From contig JBMNJJ010000003.1 in NCBI GenBank assembly GCA_050951605.1, positions 186,001 to 250,000 on the forward strand: 64,000 bases of DNA, given 5' to 3'. Within the stretch, counting starts at the first letter, position 1. Every line of letters begins with the position of its first letter. The notes beneath the pieces are model-generated. The model saw nothing but the letters and a program-made list of their open reading frames with translations. It was not told the DNA's origin and searched no databases. This stretch comes from DUTS01 sp050951605 (lineage in GTDB: Bacteria; Bacillota; Peptococcia; DRI-13; DTU073). Below are positions 1 to 9,461 of the stretch, in pieces. Made by a program: the position numbers and the translations under genes.

Positions 1-564
1 AGGTCTCGTTTTGAATGGGGGTTAATTACTGATATTCAACCACCGGATTTAGAAACTCGTATTGCAATTTTAAGAAAAAAATCCGAAATGGAAAATATTA
101 AAATTCCTGATGAAGTTATCCTTTATATTGCTAATCGTATTCAATCAAATATCCGTGAATTAGAAGGGGCATTAATTAGGGTTATTGCTTATTCTTCTCT
201 CGGTAATCGAGATATTACGATGGACCTTTGTATAGAAGCACTTAAAAAAATCATTCCAACTGCTCAACCTAAAATAATTACTCCGGATTTAATTAAAACT
301 GTTGTTGGTGAACACTATAATTTAAAATTAGATGACTTTAAAACAAAAAGGAGAACCAGAGATATCGCTTTTCCCCGTCAAATTGCCATGTATCTCTGTC
401 GTGAATTAACAGATTTATCTTTACCTAAAATAGGTGACGAATTTGGAGGTAGAGATCATACTACAGTAATTCATGCTCACGAAAAAATAGCTTCTGATAG
501 TAAAAAAAATCCGCAATTAGAAATGACTATTAATAAATTAATTGAAACAATTAAAAAAGGTTAA
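1..564 (+). CDS. dnaA: Chromosomal replication initiator DnaA (5' end outside window)
   Basis: This is the C-terminal 187 residues of DnaA, the AAA+ initiator that binds DnaA boxes and melts oriC. The reading frame is open from base 1, so the N-terminal domain and Walker motifs lie upstream of the window. The first residues (RSRFEWG) belong to the end of the AAA+ domain, and the DNA-binding domain IV signature FGGRDHTTVIHA lies near the C-terminus. The oriC region and dnaN follow directly, the standard bacterial order. The identification is certain; only the start is missing. Confidence 0.98.
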   Translation, partial: RSRFEWGLITDIQPPDLETRIAILRKKSEMENIKIPDEVILYIANRIQSNIRELEGALIRVIAYSSLGNRDITMDLCIEALKKIIPTAQPKIITPDLIKTVVGEHYNLKLDDFKTKRRTRDIAFPRQIAMYLCRELTDLSLPKIGDEFGGRDHTTVIHAHEKIASDSKKNPQLEMTINKLIETIKKG

Positions 565-788
565 TTGTGTATAAAACTATGTATAACCTGTGCTTAAACT
601 GTGTATATATTTTTATTTCTCTTTTTGAACTGGATAATGTGGACAGATTAAATTGCTTGTCCACATTTTATTAAGTCAAAAATAACTTTATACGATATAC
701 TATAAGATAAGTTTTCCACATTTCCACAGCCTCTATTACTACTACTACTATTTTTATATTATTATTAATTAATAGGGAGGTAACCATA
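565..788. other. oriC: oriC: DnaA boxes, GC cluster and DnaA-trios between dnaA and dnaN
   Basis: The spacer holds several sequences close to the DnaA box TTATCCACA: TGTGTATAA at 566-574, TGTGGACAG at 638-646, TTGTCCACA at 657-665, TTTTCCACA at 712-720 and ATTTCCACA at 720-728. The last two are followed by a short GC-rich patch (729-732) and then CTA-TTA-CTA-CTA-CTA-CTA at 733-750, running into an AT-only tract. Box, GC cluster and DnaA-trio is the layout of the basal unwinding system described in Bacillus subtilis. The 638/657 boxes also form a 10-bp inverted repeat (636-645 and 658-667) that could act as a hairpin at the end of dnaA. Confidence 0.85.
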
Positions 789-1889
789 ATGAAAATTACA
801 GCAACAAAAGAAAACCTTTTATTTGGGGTTTCTGCTGTACAAAAAGCCGTGAGTAACAAAACTACATTACCAATTCTTACTTGTATTAAATTAGAAGTAC
901 AAAATGAAAAACTATATTTTTCGGCTACTGATTTAGAAATTGGTATTCAATGTTATGTACCCGTTGAAGTAATTGAAGAAGGAATAACAATAATACCTGC
1001 AAAATATTTTACTGAAATAGTACGTAAATTACCTAATTCCTTAATAACTTTAGAAACGATCAATGATAATGAACTTGTTATAAAATATGAAAAGTCTCAA
1101 CTGAATATTAAAACTTTATCTGCTGACGATTTTCCAAAATTACCTAATGTTGATGATGGTGATAAATTACAAATTTCTGCAGCTGAACTTAAACAAATGA
1201 TTAAGCAAATAGTTTTTGCTTGTAGTATAGACGAAAGAAGGCCACTTTTTACCGGGGTTCTTTGTGAAATAGAAAATGAACAATTAAGAATGGTTAGTAC
1301 AGATACACATCGTTTAGCTTTAAAACAAGGAAAATTAAAAAAAGGTGTGCAAAAATCGCGTAGTTTTATTATTCCGGCTAAAATTTTATCAGAATTAGGT
1401 CGTTTGATTCAAAATGAAGAAGATATTTGTTATTTTAATATTTCTAAAAACTTGGCCACTTTCATGATTGATAATATTCTTGTAATTTGTAGGTTACTTG
1501 AAGGTCAATTTCCTAATTATCGACAAGTGATACCTACTCAATATAATTTAAAGATAAAAACTAAAACCGATTTACTATCTAAAGCAGTAGAAAGAATATC
1601 TCTTTTTTCTTTAAATAGTGATACAAATACAATTCAGATTAAGATAGAAAATAATTTAATGACTATTTTTTCACAATCTGAATTGGGGCAAGGATATGAA
1701 CAAATAGCTATTGAGAATGAAGGTGAACCAGTAGAAATCGCTTTTAATTTTCGTTATCTTTTAGATGTATTTAAGGTTCTTGATGAAGAATTTTTAACAA
1801 TTGAGTTTACGGGTTCTTTAAGTCCTGGGATTGTTAGACCTGTAGATAATGATAATTTTCTTTACTTAATTTTACCGGTTAGGTCTTAA
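789..1889 (+). CDS. dnaN: DNA polymerase III beta sliding clamp
   Basis: The 366-residue product is the beta clamp, a ring-shaped dimer that tethers polymerase III to DNA and docks many replication and repair proteins. The length and the C-terminal end (YLILPVRS) are typical of DnaN. The ATG is preceded by a strong ribosome-binding site, GGGAGG at 775-780. It follows the DnaA-trio region directly, so its leader overlaps the origin unwinding zone. recF follows after 18 bases. Confidence 0.97.
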   Translation: MKITATKENLLFGVSAVQKAVSNKTTLPILTCIKLEVQNEKLYFSATDLEIGIQCYVPVEVIEEGITIIPAKYFTEIVRKLPNSLITLETINDNELVIKYEKSQLNIKTLSADDFPKLPNVDDGDKLQISAAELKQMIKQIVFACSIDERRPLFTGVLCEIENEQLRMVSTDTHRLALKQGKLKKGVQKSRSFIIPAKILSELGRLIQNEEDICYFNISKNLATFMIDNILVICRLLEGQFPNYRQVIPTQYNLKIKTKTDLLSKAVERISLFSLNSDTNTIQIKIENNLMTIFSQSELGQGYEQIAIENEGEPVEIAFNFRYLLDVFKVLDEEFLTIEFTGSLSPGIVRPVDNDNFLYLILPVRS

Positions 1890-1907
1890 AGAGGAGAGGA
1901 CTATTTC

Positions 1908-3050
1908 TTGTATCTTGAAAATTTTTCTTTAATTAATTATCGTAATTACGAAAGTTTAAAGATTAATTTTTCTGAACAAATTAATCTTTTTAGTGGTTCG
2001 AATGCCCAAGGAAAAACTAATTTGCTAGAAGCAATATATTATTTAGCTATTGGTAGAGCTTATCGTTCTATTCGTGAAGATCAATTAATTAAATGGGGGA
2101 ATGACCATTTTTTAATTAAGGGTAAAGTTAAAAATAAAGCGGGTCATGTTAATTTAGAAGTAATATTATATGGTTCTAAACAATTAAATAAAACAAAAAA
2201 AGTAAAAAAGATTAAAAAGGAATTAAAAGTAAATGGAATTAAAATCAGAAGAATGGCTGATTTTTTTGGAAATTTAACGGCAGTCCTTTTTTGCCCGGAA
2301 AGTTTAAATATTGTTAAAGGTGCTCCCACAGAACGACGTAAATTATTAGATAATGATATTTCTCAAGTAAGTCCAAGTTATTTTCTTCAATTACAGCAAT
2401 ATAATCAAATGTTAAAACAACGTAATTATCTTCTTAAAAAAATTATTAAATCTGGACTTGGTTTTGATGAATTAGAAATCTGGGACTTTCAATTAAAAAA
2501 AATAGGAGAAAAAATTATTAAAAAAAGATTACAAGTATTAGAAAAATTAACTCCTTTAACTAGATTAATGCAGAGAAAATTAACCGGTGGTCGTGAAAAT
2601 TTAGAATTTAAATATTTTTTTAATAGAGTAAAAGAAATTAAAAATGGTGATAATCTAAAAAGCATCTTTAGTGAGGAAATTAAAAAAGTTAGAAAAAAAG
2701 AATTAGAGAGAGGAATAACTTTATGGGGTCCCCATCGTGATGATTTTTTACTTACTTTAAATGGGATTAATCTTAAATTATATGGATCCCAAGGTCAACA
2801 ACGTACTGCTGTTTTAGCTATTAAGTTGGCTGAATTAGAATTTTTTAAAAGTGAATCAGGTGAATATCCGCTTTTACTTTTGGATGATGTTCTTTCAGAA
2901 TTGGATCAAGAAAGAAGAGAATATTTATTTGATATAATTCAAAGTAAAGCAATTCAATGTTTTATTACGACAACTGAAGATATTAAACCCTTTTTAAAAA
3001 ATAAAAACAATTTTGTTAGTTTTTATATAAAAAATGGCGTTTTAAAATAA
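1908..3050 (+). CDS. recF: DNA replication and repair protein RecF
   Basis: The 380-residue product is RecF, an SMC-like ATPase that acts with RecO and RecR to load RecA at gaps. A Walker A motif (GSNAQGKTN) lies near residue 30 and the ABC-type Walker B/D-loop LLLDDVLSELD lies near the C-terminus. The start is a TTG with GAGGAGAGG 8 bases upstream. The small S4-domain gene yaaA, often found between dnaN and recF in Bacilli and many Clostridia, is absent because the spacer is only 18 bases. Confidence 0.96.
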   Translation: MYLENFSLINYRNYESLKINFSEQINLFSGSNAQGKTNLLEAIYYLAIGRAYRSIREDQLIKWGNDHFLIKGKVKNKAGHVNLEVILYGSKQLNKTKKVKKIKKELKVNGIKIRRMADFFGNLTAVLFCPESLNIVKGAPTERRKLLDNDISQVSPSYFLQLQQYNQMLKQRNYLLKKIIKSGLGFDELEIWDFQLKKIGEKIIKKRLQVLEKLTPLTRLMQRKLTGGRENLEFKYFFNRVKEIKNGDNLKSIFSEEIKKVRKKELERGITLWGPHRDDFLLTLNGINLKLYGSQGQQRTAVLAIKLAELEFFKSESGEYPLLLLDDVLSELDQERREYLFDIIQSKAIQCFITTTEDIKPFLKNKNNFVSFYIKNGVLK

Positions 3051-3093
3051 ACAATGATAAGATATAAGGTGTTTGAAAGAAGGAGGTTAAAAA

Positions 3094-3351
3094 GTGTTTT
3101 TACATCTTGGTGAGGAACAATTAGTACTTAGTAAAGATATTATTGGTATTTTTGATTACAATTTAGTAAAAAAAAGCAGGGATACTAAAGAATTTATAGA
3201 AATTGTTACCGATGAAATGGTTATAGAAAAAATAAGTAAAAATAAAGAAATTAAAAGTTTTATAATCACTAAAGATAAGGTTTTTCTGTCACCTATTTCT
3301 TCTTTAACATTACAAAAAAGAGCGTCTGATGTTTCTTATCAAAATAATTAA
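3094..3351 (+). CDS. remB: DUF370 / RemB-like regulatory protein (YaaB family)
   Basis: This 85-residue protein sits between recF and gyrB, where Bacillus carries yaaB (remB). The N-terminus MFLHLGEEQLVLSKDIIGIF matches the DUF370 family, small DNA-binding regulators linked to extracellular matrix genes in B. subtilis. The start is a GTG with AAGGAGGT 7 bases upstream. Family membership follows from N-terminal pattern and synteny; a role in matrix control here is inferred only. The C-terminal half is less recognisable. Confidence 0.8.
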   Translation: MFLHLGEEQLVLSKDIIGIFDYNLVKKSRDTKEFIEIVTDEMVIEKISKNKEIKSFIITKDKVFLSPISSLTLQKRASDVSYQNN

Positions 3352-3416
3352 ATAATTATAAACGTGTTCTTTAAATATTTTTATGAATGTATTTAGTGAT
3401 TGAAGGAGTGGCAAGG

Positions 3417-5321
3417 TTGGAAAATAATAAAGAAAATTATAATGCTAGCCAAATACAAATATTAAAAGATTTGGAAGCAGTAAGATTACGTCCTGGTATG
3501 TATATAGGTAGTACAGGTCCTCGGGGTTTACATCATCTTGTTTATGAAATCGTCGATAATAGTATTGATGAAGCGATGGCTGGATATTGTGATAAAATAG
3601 AAGTTAATATTTATCCTGATAATATTATTTCTATTATCGATAATGGGAGAGGAATTCCTGTCGAAATACATCCGGAAACAGGTCGACCAGCTGTGGAAGC
3701 AGTTTTAACTGTCTTACATGCCGGTGGTAAATTTGGTGGCGAAGGCTATAAGGTTTCCGGAGGACTTCATGGTGTTGGTGCTTCCGTAGTTAATGCTTTA
3801 TCTGAATGGTTAGAGGTAGAAATAAGACGTAACCAGAAGGTTTATTATCAAAAATATGAACGAGGAAAAGCTGTTACTAATTTACAAGAAAAAGGTAAAA
3901 GCAAAGGAACTGGTACTAAAATAACTTTTAAACCAGATGATTTAATTTTTGAGGAAGTAAATTTTAGCTTTGATGTATTAAGTCATAGATTACGTGAATT
4001 ATCTTTTCTGAATAAAGGTTTAAAAATTTATTTAAAAGATCAACGTACTGGGCAAGAAACAGTTTTTCATCATCAGGGCGGAATTATTGATTTTGTTAAA
4101 TATTTAAATAAAAATAAAAATGTGTTACATCTTAAACCTATTTATTTAGCTAGTGAAAGAGAAGACACACAGTTTGAGGTTTCTATTCTGTATAATGACA
4201 GTTATACTGAAAATCTTTATTCTTTTGCAAACAATATTCATACCACAGAAGGCGGAACTCATGAAGCTGGTTTTAAATCAGCTTTGACACGGGGAATTAA
4301 TGACTATGCTCGTAAAAAAAATTTACTGAAAGAAAACGAGGAAAATTTATCTGGGGAAGACGTTAGGGAAGGTATGACAGCTATAATTTCCGTGAAAGTA
4401 AAAGAACCTCAATTTGAGGGTCAGACTAAGACAAAATTAGGCAATAGTGAATTAAGAGGTTTAACGGAAACTGTAGTTAGTGAAGGTTTGACTATATTTT
4501 TAGAAGAAAATCCTGCTGTAGCTAAAAAAATTGTGGAAAAAGCTATTCATGCAGCTAAAGCTAGGGAAGCCGCACGTAAAGCAAGGGAATTAACACGTCG
4601 GAAAAATGCTTTAGAATCAACTACTCTTCCTGGTAAATTAGCTGACTGTTCAGTAAGAGATCCAGCCATGTCCGAACTTTATTTAGTGGAAGGTGATTCG
4701 GCTGGTGGATCTGCTAAATCAGGTCGAGATCGTCGCTTTCAAGCTATCCTTCCTTTACGCGGCAAAATTATTAATGTGGAAAAAGCACGTTTAGATAAAA
4801 TTTTGGCGAATGAAGAAATTAGGGCCATGATTACTGCAATTGGGGCGGGAATTGGTGAAGATTTTGACATTAGTAAGGCACGTTATCATAAAATAGTGAT
4901 TATGACTGACGCGGATGTGGATGGTTCACATATTCGTACACTTTTGCTTACGTTTTTTTATCGTTATATGCGTCCTTTAGTGGAAGCAGGATATATTTAT
5001 ATTGCTCAACCCCCTCTTTATAAGGTAAAAAAAGGAAAAGAGGAAGTTTATCTTTATTCCGACCGGGAATTAGAAGAAACAACAGAAAGTTTAGGTAAAA
5101 GTAATTACAGTATTAGTAGGTACAAAGGTTTAGGGGAAATGAATCCAGAACAATTATGGGAAACAACAATGAATCCGGAAAAGAGAACAGTTTTGCAAGT
5201 AAGTGTAGAAGATGCAATGGTTGCTGATGAAATTTTTACTATTTTAATGGGAGAAAAAGTAGAACCACGGCGTGAGTTTATTTATCTTCATGCCAAGCAT
5301 GTTCGTAATTTGGATATTTAA
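3417..5321 (+). CDS. gyrB: DNA gyrase subunit B
   Basis: GyrB is the ATPase subunit of gyrase, which adds negative supercoils. Visible marks are the N-terminal ATPase segment (GMYIGSTG, then DNGRGIP), the TOPRIM motif EGDSAGGSAKSGRDR starting near residue 425, and the C-terminal GLGEMNPEQLW. I place the start at TTG 3417, with AAGGAG at 3403-3408, giving 634 residues and the usual N-terminus before NASQIQILKDLEAVR. An in-frame ATG at 3387 has no ribosome-binding site. gyrA follows. Confidence 0.97.
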   Translation: MENNKENYNASQIQILKDLEAVRLRPGMYIGSTGPRGLHHLVYEIVDNSIDEAMAGYCDKIEVNIYPDNIISIIDNGRGIPVEIHPETGRPAVEAVLTVLHAGGKFGGEGYKVSGGLHGVGASVVNALSEWLEVEIRRNQKVYYQKYERGKAVTNLQEKGKSKGTGTKITFKPDDLIFEEVNFSFDVLSHRLRELSFLNKGLKIYLKDQRTGQETVFHHQGGIIDFVKYLNKNKNVLHLKPIYLASEREDTQFEVSILYNDSYTENLYSFANNIHTTEGGTHEAGFKSALTRGINDYARKKNLLKENEENLSGEDVREGMTAIISVKVKEPQFEGQTKTKLGNSELRGLTETVVSEGLTIFLEENPAVAKKIVEKAIHAAKAREAARKARELTRRKNALESTTLPGKLADCSVRDPAMSELYLVEGDSAGGSAKSGRDRRFQAILPLRGKIINVEKARLDKILANEEIRAMITAIGAGIGEDFDISKARYHKIVIMTDADVDGSHIRTLLLTFFYRYMRPLVEAGYIYIAQPPLYKVKKGKEEVYLYSDRELEETTESLGKSNYSISRYKGLGEMNPEQLWETTMNPEKRTVLQVSVEDAMVADEIFTILMGEKVEPRREFIYLHAKHVRNLDI

Positions 5322-5366
5322 GGTGCAAATTGTTTTTAGTTATTTGTTTGAATGGGGTGTGAATTA

Positions 5367-7802
5367 GTGGAAACATATAAAGAAGGTAAGATTGTACCTG
5401 TGGAATTAGAAGAAGAAATGAAAAAGTCGTATATAGATTATGCGATGAGTGTTATTGTGGGGCGGGCTCTTCCTGATGTAAGAGATGGTCTTAAACCGGT
5501 TCACCGAAGAATTCTTTATGCGATGCATGAGTCAGGTATGACCGCTGATAAACCTCATAAAAAGTCGGCTCGTGTGGTCGGGAATGTTTTGGGACGTTAT
5601 CATCCTCATGGTGATACAGCTGTTTATGATGCAATGGTGCGTTTAGCTCAGGACTTTTCTACAAGATATATGTTGGTTGATGGACAAGGTAACTTTGGTT
5701 CTATTGATGGTGATTCGGCGGCGGCGATGAGGTATACAGAAGTTCGTATGTCTAAAATTACGGCAGAACTTTTAAAGGATATCGAGAAAGAAACAGTAGA
5801 CTTTGTGCCTAACTATGATGAGTCATTAGAAGAGCCATCTGTTTTACCCTCCAGGATGCCTAATTTATTAGTAAATGGTTCAGCCGGTATCGCGGTAGGA
5901 ATGGCTACTAATATTCCGCCTCATAATTTGGGAGAGGTTATTGACGGAGTTATCGCCCTGATTGAAAATCCACAAATTTCTATTGCTGAGTTGATGAAAA
6001 TTATTAAAGGACCTGATTTCCCTACAGGAGGAGTTATTATGGGGAGGTCCGGAATTAAAAAAGCTTATGAAACAGGTAGAGGTTCAATTAAAGTTAAAGC
6101 TGTTTCTCGGATTGAAAAAATGCAAAGTGGGAAAATGCGGATACTGGTGACAGAGCTTCCTTATTTGGTGAATAAGGCTAGATTAATCGAAAAAATGGCG
6201 GAGTTAATTAAGGAAAAGAAGATAGACGGAATTACGGCTTTACGAGATGAATCGGATCGTACGGGGATGCGCATTGTGATTGAATTAAGAAAAGATGTCA
6301 ACCCACAAGTTTTACTTAATCAATTATATAAACGAACCCAGTTAATGAATAACTTTGGTGTAATTATGCTGGCTTTAGTGGATGGTGTACCTAAGGTTTT
6401 AAATTTAAAAGAAATGCTTTATTATTATTTAGAACATCAAAAAGATATTGTCGTACGCCGTACACGTTATGAATTGCGTAAAGCTGAAGATAGATTGCAT
6501 ATTGTGGAAGGTTTAAAAATAGCGATTGACCATATTGATGAGGTTATTCGCCTTATTAGGCAGTCTCCTAATATTGCCACGGCTAAAGAAAATTTAATTG
6601 CTCGCTTTGCTCTTTCTGATAAACAGGCTCAAGCGATTGTGGATATGAAATTGGGTAAATTGTCCGGTTTGGAAAGGGAAAAATTAGAAGAAGAATATAA
6701 TGAATTGGTTGCTCGAATTGCTTATTTAAGAAGTGTTCTCGCTGATGAAAGATTAGTTTTTAAAATAATTAAAGAAGAATTAACAGAGGTAAAAAATAAA
6801 TATCAAGATGAACGACGTTCACAGATCAGTTTGGTCGAAGGCTCTCTAGAAATAGAAGATCTAATTGCTGATGAGGATGTTGTAATTACGATAACTCATG
6901 GTGGTTATATTAAACGCCAATTGATTAGTGTTTATCGTAATCAAAAACGTGGGGGTAAGGGTGTTACAGCACTTACCACTAAAGAAGAAGATTTTGTGGA
7001 ACACCTTTTTATTACAACTACTCATCAAAATCTGCTTTTCTTTACGAATAAAGGAAAAGTATATCGGAAAAAAGTGTATGAAATACCTGAAGCGAGTCGT
7101 CAGGCTAAAGGGACGGCTATTGTTAATTTGTTATTTATCACGGGAGAAGAAAAAATTACTGCCGTTATTCCCGTGCGTGAATTTGAGGAGGAACAATATT
7201 TAGTTACGGCTACACAAAAGGGTATTGTGAAAAAAACAAGTTTGCCGGCATATGATACGAGTAGAAAAGATGGCATTATCGCTCTCACTTTAGATGATGA
7301 TGATGAATTAATTGGTGTAAAACTTACTAGTGGTGAAGATGATGTTATTTTAGCAACAAAACAAGGTTTAGCGATTAGATTCTCGGAAAAAGATGTACGT
7401 AGTATGGGACGTACTGCTCGTGGTGTTAAGGGAATCACTTTGCAAAAAGGTGATTATGTTATTGGAATGGATATTTGTAGAGATGAGGCTACTTTGTTAG
7501 CGGTTACGGAAAAAGGTTATGGAAAGAGAACTGTACTTACGGAATTCCGTACACAAAGGAGAGGTGGTAAAGGAGTAATTGGGATGAATTTAACTCCTAA
7601 AACCGGTGCTCTTGTAGGGATTAGAATTGTTGATGAAGAAGATGAAATTATGCTCATTACTTTAGAAGGAATTATGATTAGAATTTCTGTGGCAGATATT
7701 TCCGTGATGGGACGAGCAACACAAGGCGTAAGAGTAATGCGCATGAGTGAAGATGATAATTTTGTAGCTTTAGCAAGAGTTGTAAAAAATGAGGATGAAT
7801 AA
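5367..7802 (+). CDS. gyrA: DNA gyrase subunit A
   Basis: GyrA is the DNA-cleaving subunit of gyrase. The catalytic tyrosine lies in MRYTEVRM at about residue 123. The quinolone-determining segment reads HPHGDTAVYDA, with Thr where E. coli has Ser83. The C-terminal beta-pinwheel contains a GyrA box (QKRGGKG) and a second similar motif (QRRGGKG). GTG 5367 has GGGGTG 7 bases upstream; an in-frame ATG at 5352 lacks a ribosome-binding site but cannot be excluded. Cotranscription with gyrB is likely. Confidence 0.97.
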   Translation: METYKEGKIVPVELEEEMKKSYIDYAMSVIVGRALPDVRDGLKPVHRRILYAMHESGMTADKPHKKSARVVGNVLGRYHPHGDTAVYDAMVRLAQDFSTRYMLVDGQGNFGSIDGDSAAAMRYTEVRMSKITAELLKDIEKETVDFVPNYDESLEEPSVLPSRMPNLLVNGSAGIAVGMATNIPPHNLGEVIDGVIALIENPQISIAELMKIIKGPDFPTGGVIMGRSGIKKAYETGRGSIKVKAVSRIEKMQSGKMRILVTELPYLVNKARLIEKMAELIKEKKIDGITALRDESDRTGMRIVIELRKDVNPQVLLNQLYKRTQLMNNFGVIMLALVDGVPKVLNLKEMLYYYLEHQKDIVVRRTRYELRKAEDRLHIVEGLKIAIDHIDEVIRLIRQSPNIATAKENLIARFALSDKQAQAIVDMKLGKLSGLEREKLEEEYNELVARIAYLRSVLADERLVFKIIKEELTEVKNKYQDERRSQISLVEGSLEIEDLIADEDVVITITHGGYIKRQLISVYRNQKRGGKGVTALTTKEEDFVEHLFITTTHQNLLFFTNKGKVYRKKVYEIPEASRQAKGTAIVNLLFITGEEKITAVIPVREFEEEQYLVTATQKGIVKKTSLPAYDTSRKDGIIALTLDDDDELIGVKLTSGEDDVILATKQGLAIRFSEKDVRSMGRTARGVKGITLQKGDYVIGMDICRDEATLLAVTEKGYGKRTVLTEFRTQRRGGKGVIGMNLTPKTGALVGIRIVDEEDEIMLITLEGIMIRISVADISVMGRATQGVRVMRMSEDDNFVALARVVKNEDE

Positions 7803-7884
7803 AAAGAAGGACTATTGTTATTTTCTTAAAAATAGTGTAAGATACAACATAAATTCATCATACAGGATATAGGAGGAAAACGAG

Positions 7885-9084
7885 TTGAAAGTTTTAGTAA
7901 TTAATTGTGGTAGTTCTTCGCTTAAATATCAATTATTTGATATGGAGAATGAACAAGTAATGACCAAGGGCTTGGTAGAAAGAATTGGCTTACCTGGTTC
8001 TGTTTTAAATCATCAAGTCGGTGACAAAAAAAAGGTAATTGAAGCCGAAATACCTAATCATGAAAAAGCAGTTTCTCTGGTGATGGAAGCAATAGTAAAT
8101 CCGGAATACGGAGTTCTTAAATCAATGAATGAAATTTCAGCGATTGGACATCGTGTTTTGCATGCCGGTGAGGACTATTCAGATTCTGTGCTTATGTCAG
8201 AAAATGTGATGAAATCCATAAGGAAAAATATAGAGTTAGGGCCACTTCATAACCCGCATAATATTACGGGGATTGAGGTCTGTGAGCGTCTTATGCCGGG
8301 GGTTCCGCAGGTATGTGTGTTTGATACCGCATTTCATCAAACAATGCCGAAAAAGGCTTGTTTATATGGAATACCTTACGAATATTATCAAAAATATAAA
8401 ATACGTAAATATGGTTTTCACGGAACTTCCCATCGCTTTGTTTCTGCTCAAGCCGCAAAATTTTTGGGACGTTCTACGGAGGGCTTTAAAGTAATTACTT
8501 GTCATCTGGGAAATGGCTCCAGTATTTCTGCCGTTAAGGATGGCAAGTGTGTGGATACGACGATGGGTTTAACGCCTTTAGAAGGTTTAATGATGGGTAC
8601 ACGTTCCGGAGATTTAGATCCTACCGTTGTTACGTTTTTAATGAAAAAAGAAGGTTGGAGTTGTGATGAGGCTAACGAATTTTTAAATAAAAAATGTGGT
8701 GTGCTTGGTTTTTCCGGTGTAAGCAGTGATTTTAGAGATGTTGAAGCTGCGGCCCAAAAAGGCAATAAGAGGGCGGAACTGGCCTTAGACCGGTTTGCCT
8801 ATGTCGTTAAAAAATATATAGGTGCGTATGTGGCAGTATTAAACGGTGCTGATGCCTTGGTCTTTACGGCAGGCTTAGGTGAAAATTCAGCTAGTATGCG
8901 CGAAAAAATTTGCCAGGATTTAAATTATCTGGGAATAGAAATTGATGCAGAGAAGAATAAGGTGCGTGGGCAAGAAGCCCTTATTTCTAGTGATACGGCA
9001 AAAACTAAGGTTTTAGTTATTCCTACGAATGAAGAGCTGATGATTGCTCGTGATACCTACGAAATTGTAAAGAAAAATAAGTAA
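7885..9084 (+). CDS. ackA: Acetate kinase
   Basis: The 399-residue product is acetate kinase, which interconverts acetyl phosphate plus ADP with acetate plus ATP. It starts with VINCGSSSLKYQLFD, the acetokinase signature, and contains HGTSHRF, GNGSSISAV and GTRSGDLDP, all standard active-site blocks. The start is TTG with AGGAGG 8 bases upstream. No phosphotransacetylase gene is adjacent. The gene lies between gyrA and the serine T-box and is probably a separate transcription unit. It points to fermentative or syntrophic energy metabolism. Confidence 0.97.
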   Translation: MKVLVINCGSSSLKYQLFDMENEQVMTKGLVERIGLPGSVLNHQVGDKKKVIEAEIPNHEKAVSLVMEAIVNPEYGVLKSMNEISAIGHRVLHAGEDYSDSVLMSENVMKSIRKNIELGPLHNPHNITGIEVCERLMPGVPQVCVFDTAFHQTMPKKACLYGIPYEYYQKYKIRKYGFHGTSHRFVSAQAAKFLGRSTEGFKVITCHLGNGSSISAVKDGKCVDTTMGLTPLEGLMMGTRSGDLDPTVVTFLMKKEGWSCDEANEFLNKKCGVLGFSGVSSDFRDVEAAAQKGNKRAELALDRFAYVVKKYIGAYVAVLNGADALVFTAGLGENSASMREKICQDLNYLGIEIDAEKNKVRGQEALISSDTAKTKVLVIPTNEELMIARDTYEIVKKNK

Positions 9085-9168
9085 ATTCATCTGAAGCAAA
9101 AAAGATGAATTAATCACTTGCCAGAAAGACTTTTTTGTCATAGAATAGAATAAAAATGTTAAAGTAAT

Positions 9169-9403
9169 GTGCGAGGAAAGGGAAAAGTAAACGATTAAGT
9201 CTTGATAAGAGAACTGGTGGTTAGGTGCAAACCAGTAAGACTAATTGTTGAATTCCGCCCTGGAGCAGAAGGTGAAGAGCCTTACGGTTATCTGTCCGTT
9301 ATCCAGAATAATGAAGTGGGTTTTAAAAACCAAGTGGGGTGGCAACACGGGAATAAACTCTCGTCCCTAACCTGAGAATAAGGTTAGAGGCGAGAGTTTT
9401 TTG
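9169..9403 (+). promoter_or_regulatory. T-box riboswitch, probably serine-specific, with terminator
   Basis: The leader has the T-box sequence GTGGGGTGGCAACACGGGAA at about 9334-9352 and a terminator at 9358-9403 (CTCTCG and CGAGAG arms with internal CCTAACCT/AGGTTAG pairing, then TTTTTT). The conserved 5' part includes GGGAAAAGTAAACGA. In the stem I segment GAATTCCGCCCTGGAGC the likely specifier is UCC (serine) followed by a purine. The three downstream genes make serine and charge tRNA-Ser, so uncharged tRNA-Ser should promote read-through. The specifier assignment is inferred without a computed fold. Confidence 0.9.
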
Positions 9404-9461
9404 TTTTATGGAAATAAATTTTAATTATAAAAATTTTTAAAGTAAATAAGGGGGAAGAAAA

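Noticed and set aside
636..667. Inverted repeat after dnaA as a simple terminator
   Set aside because: The arms contain DnaA-box-like sequences and there is no T run after the stem, so an origin function is preferred, although it could serve both purposes.
2144..2329. Minus-strand ORF inside recF
   Set aside because: Shadow of a well-supported gene; no ribosome-binding site or family match.
9086..9115. Hairpin after ackA (ATTCATCT/AGATGAAT) as a terminator
   Set aside because: The stem is AT-rich and lacks a following T run; not strong enough to list.
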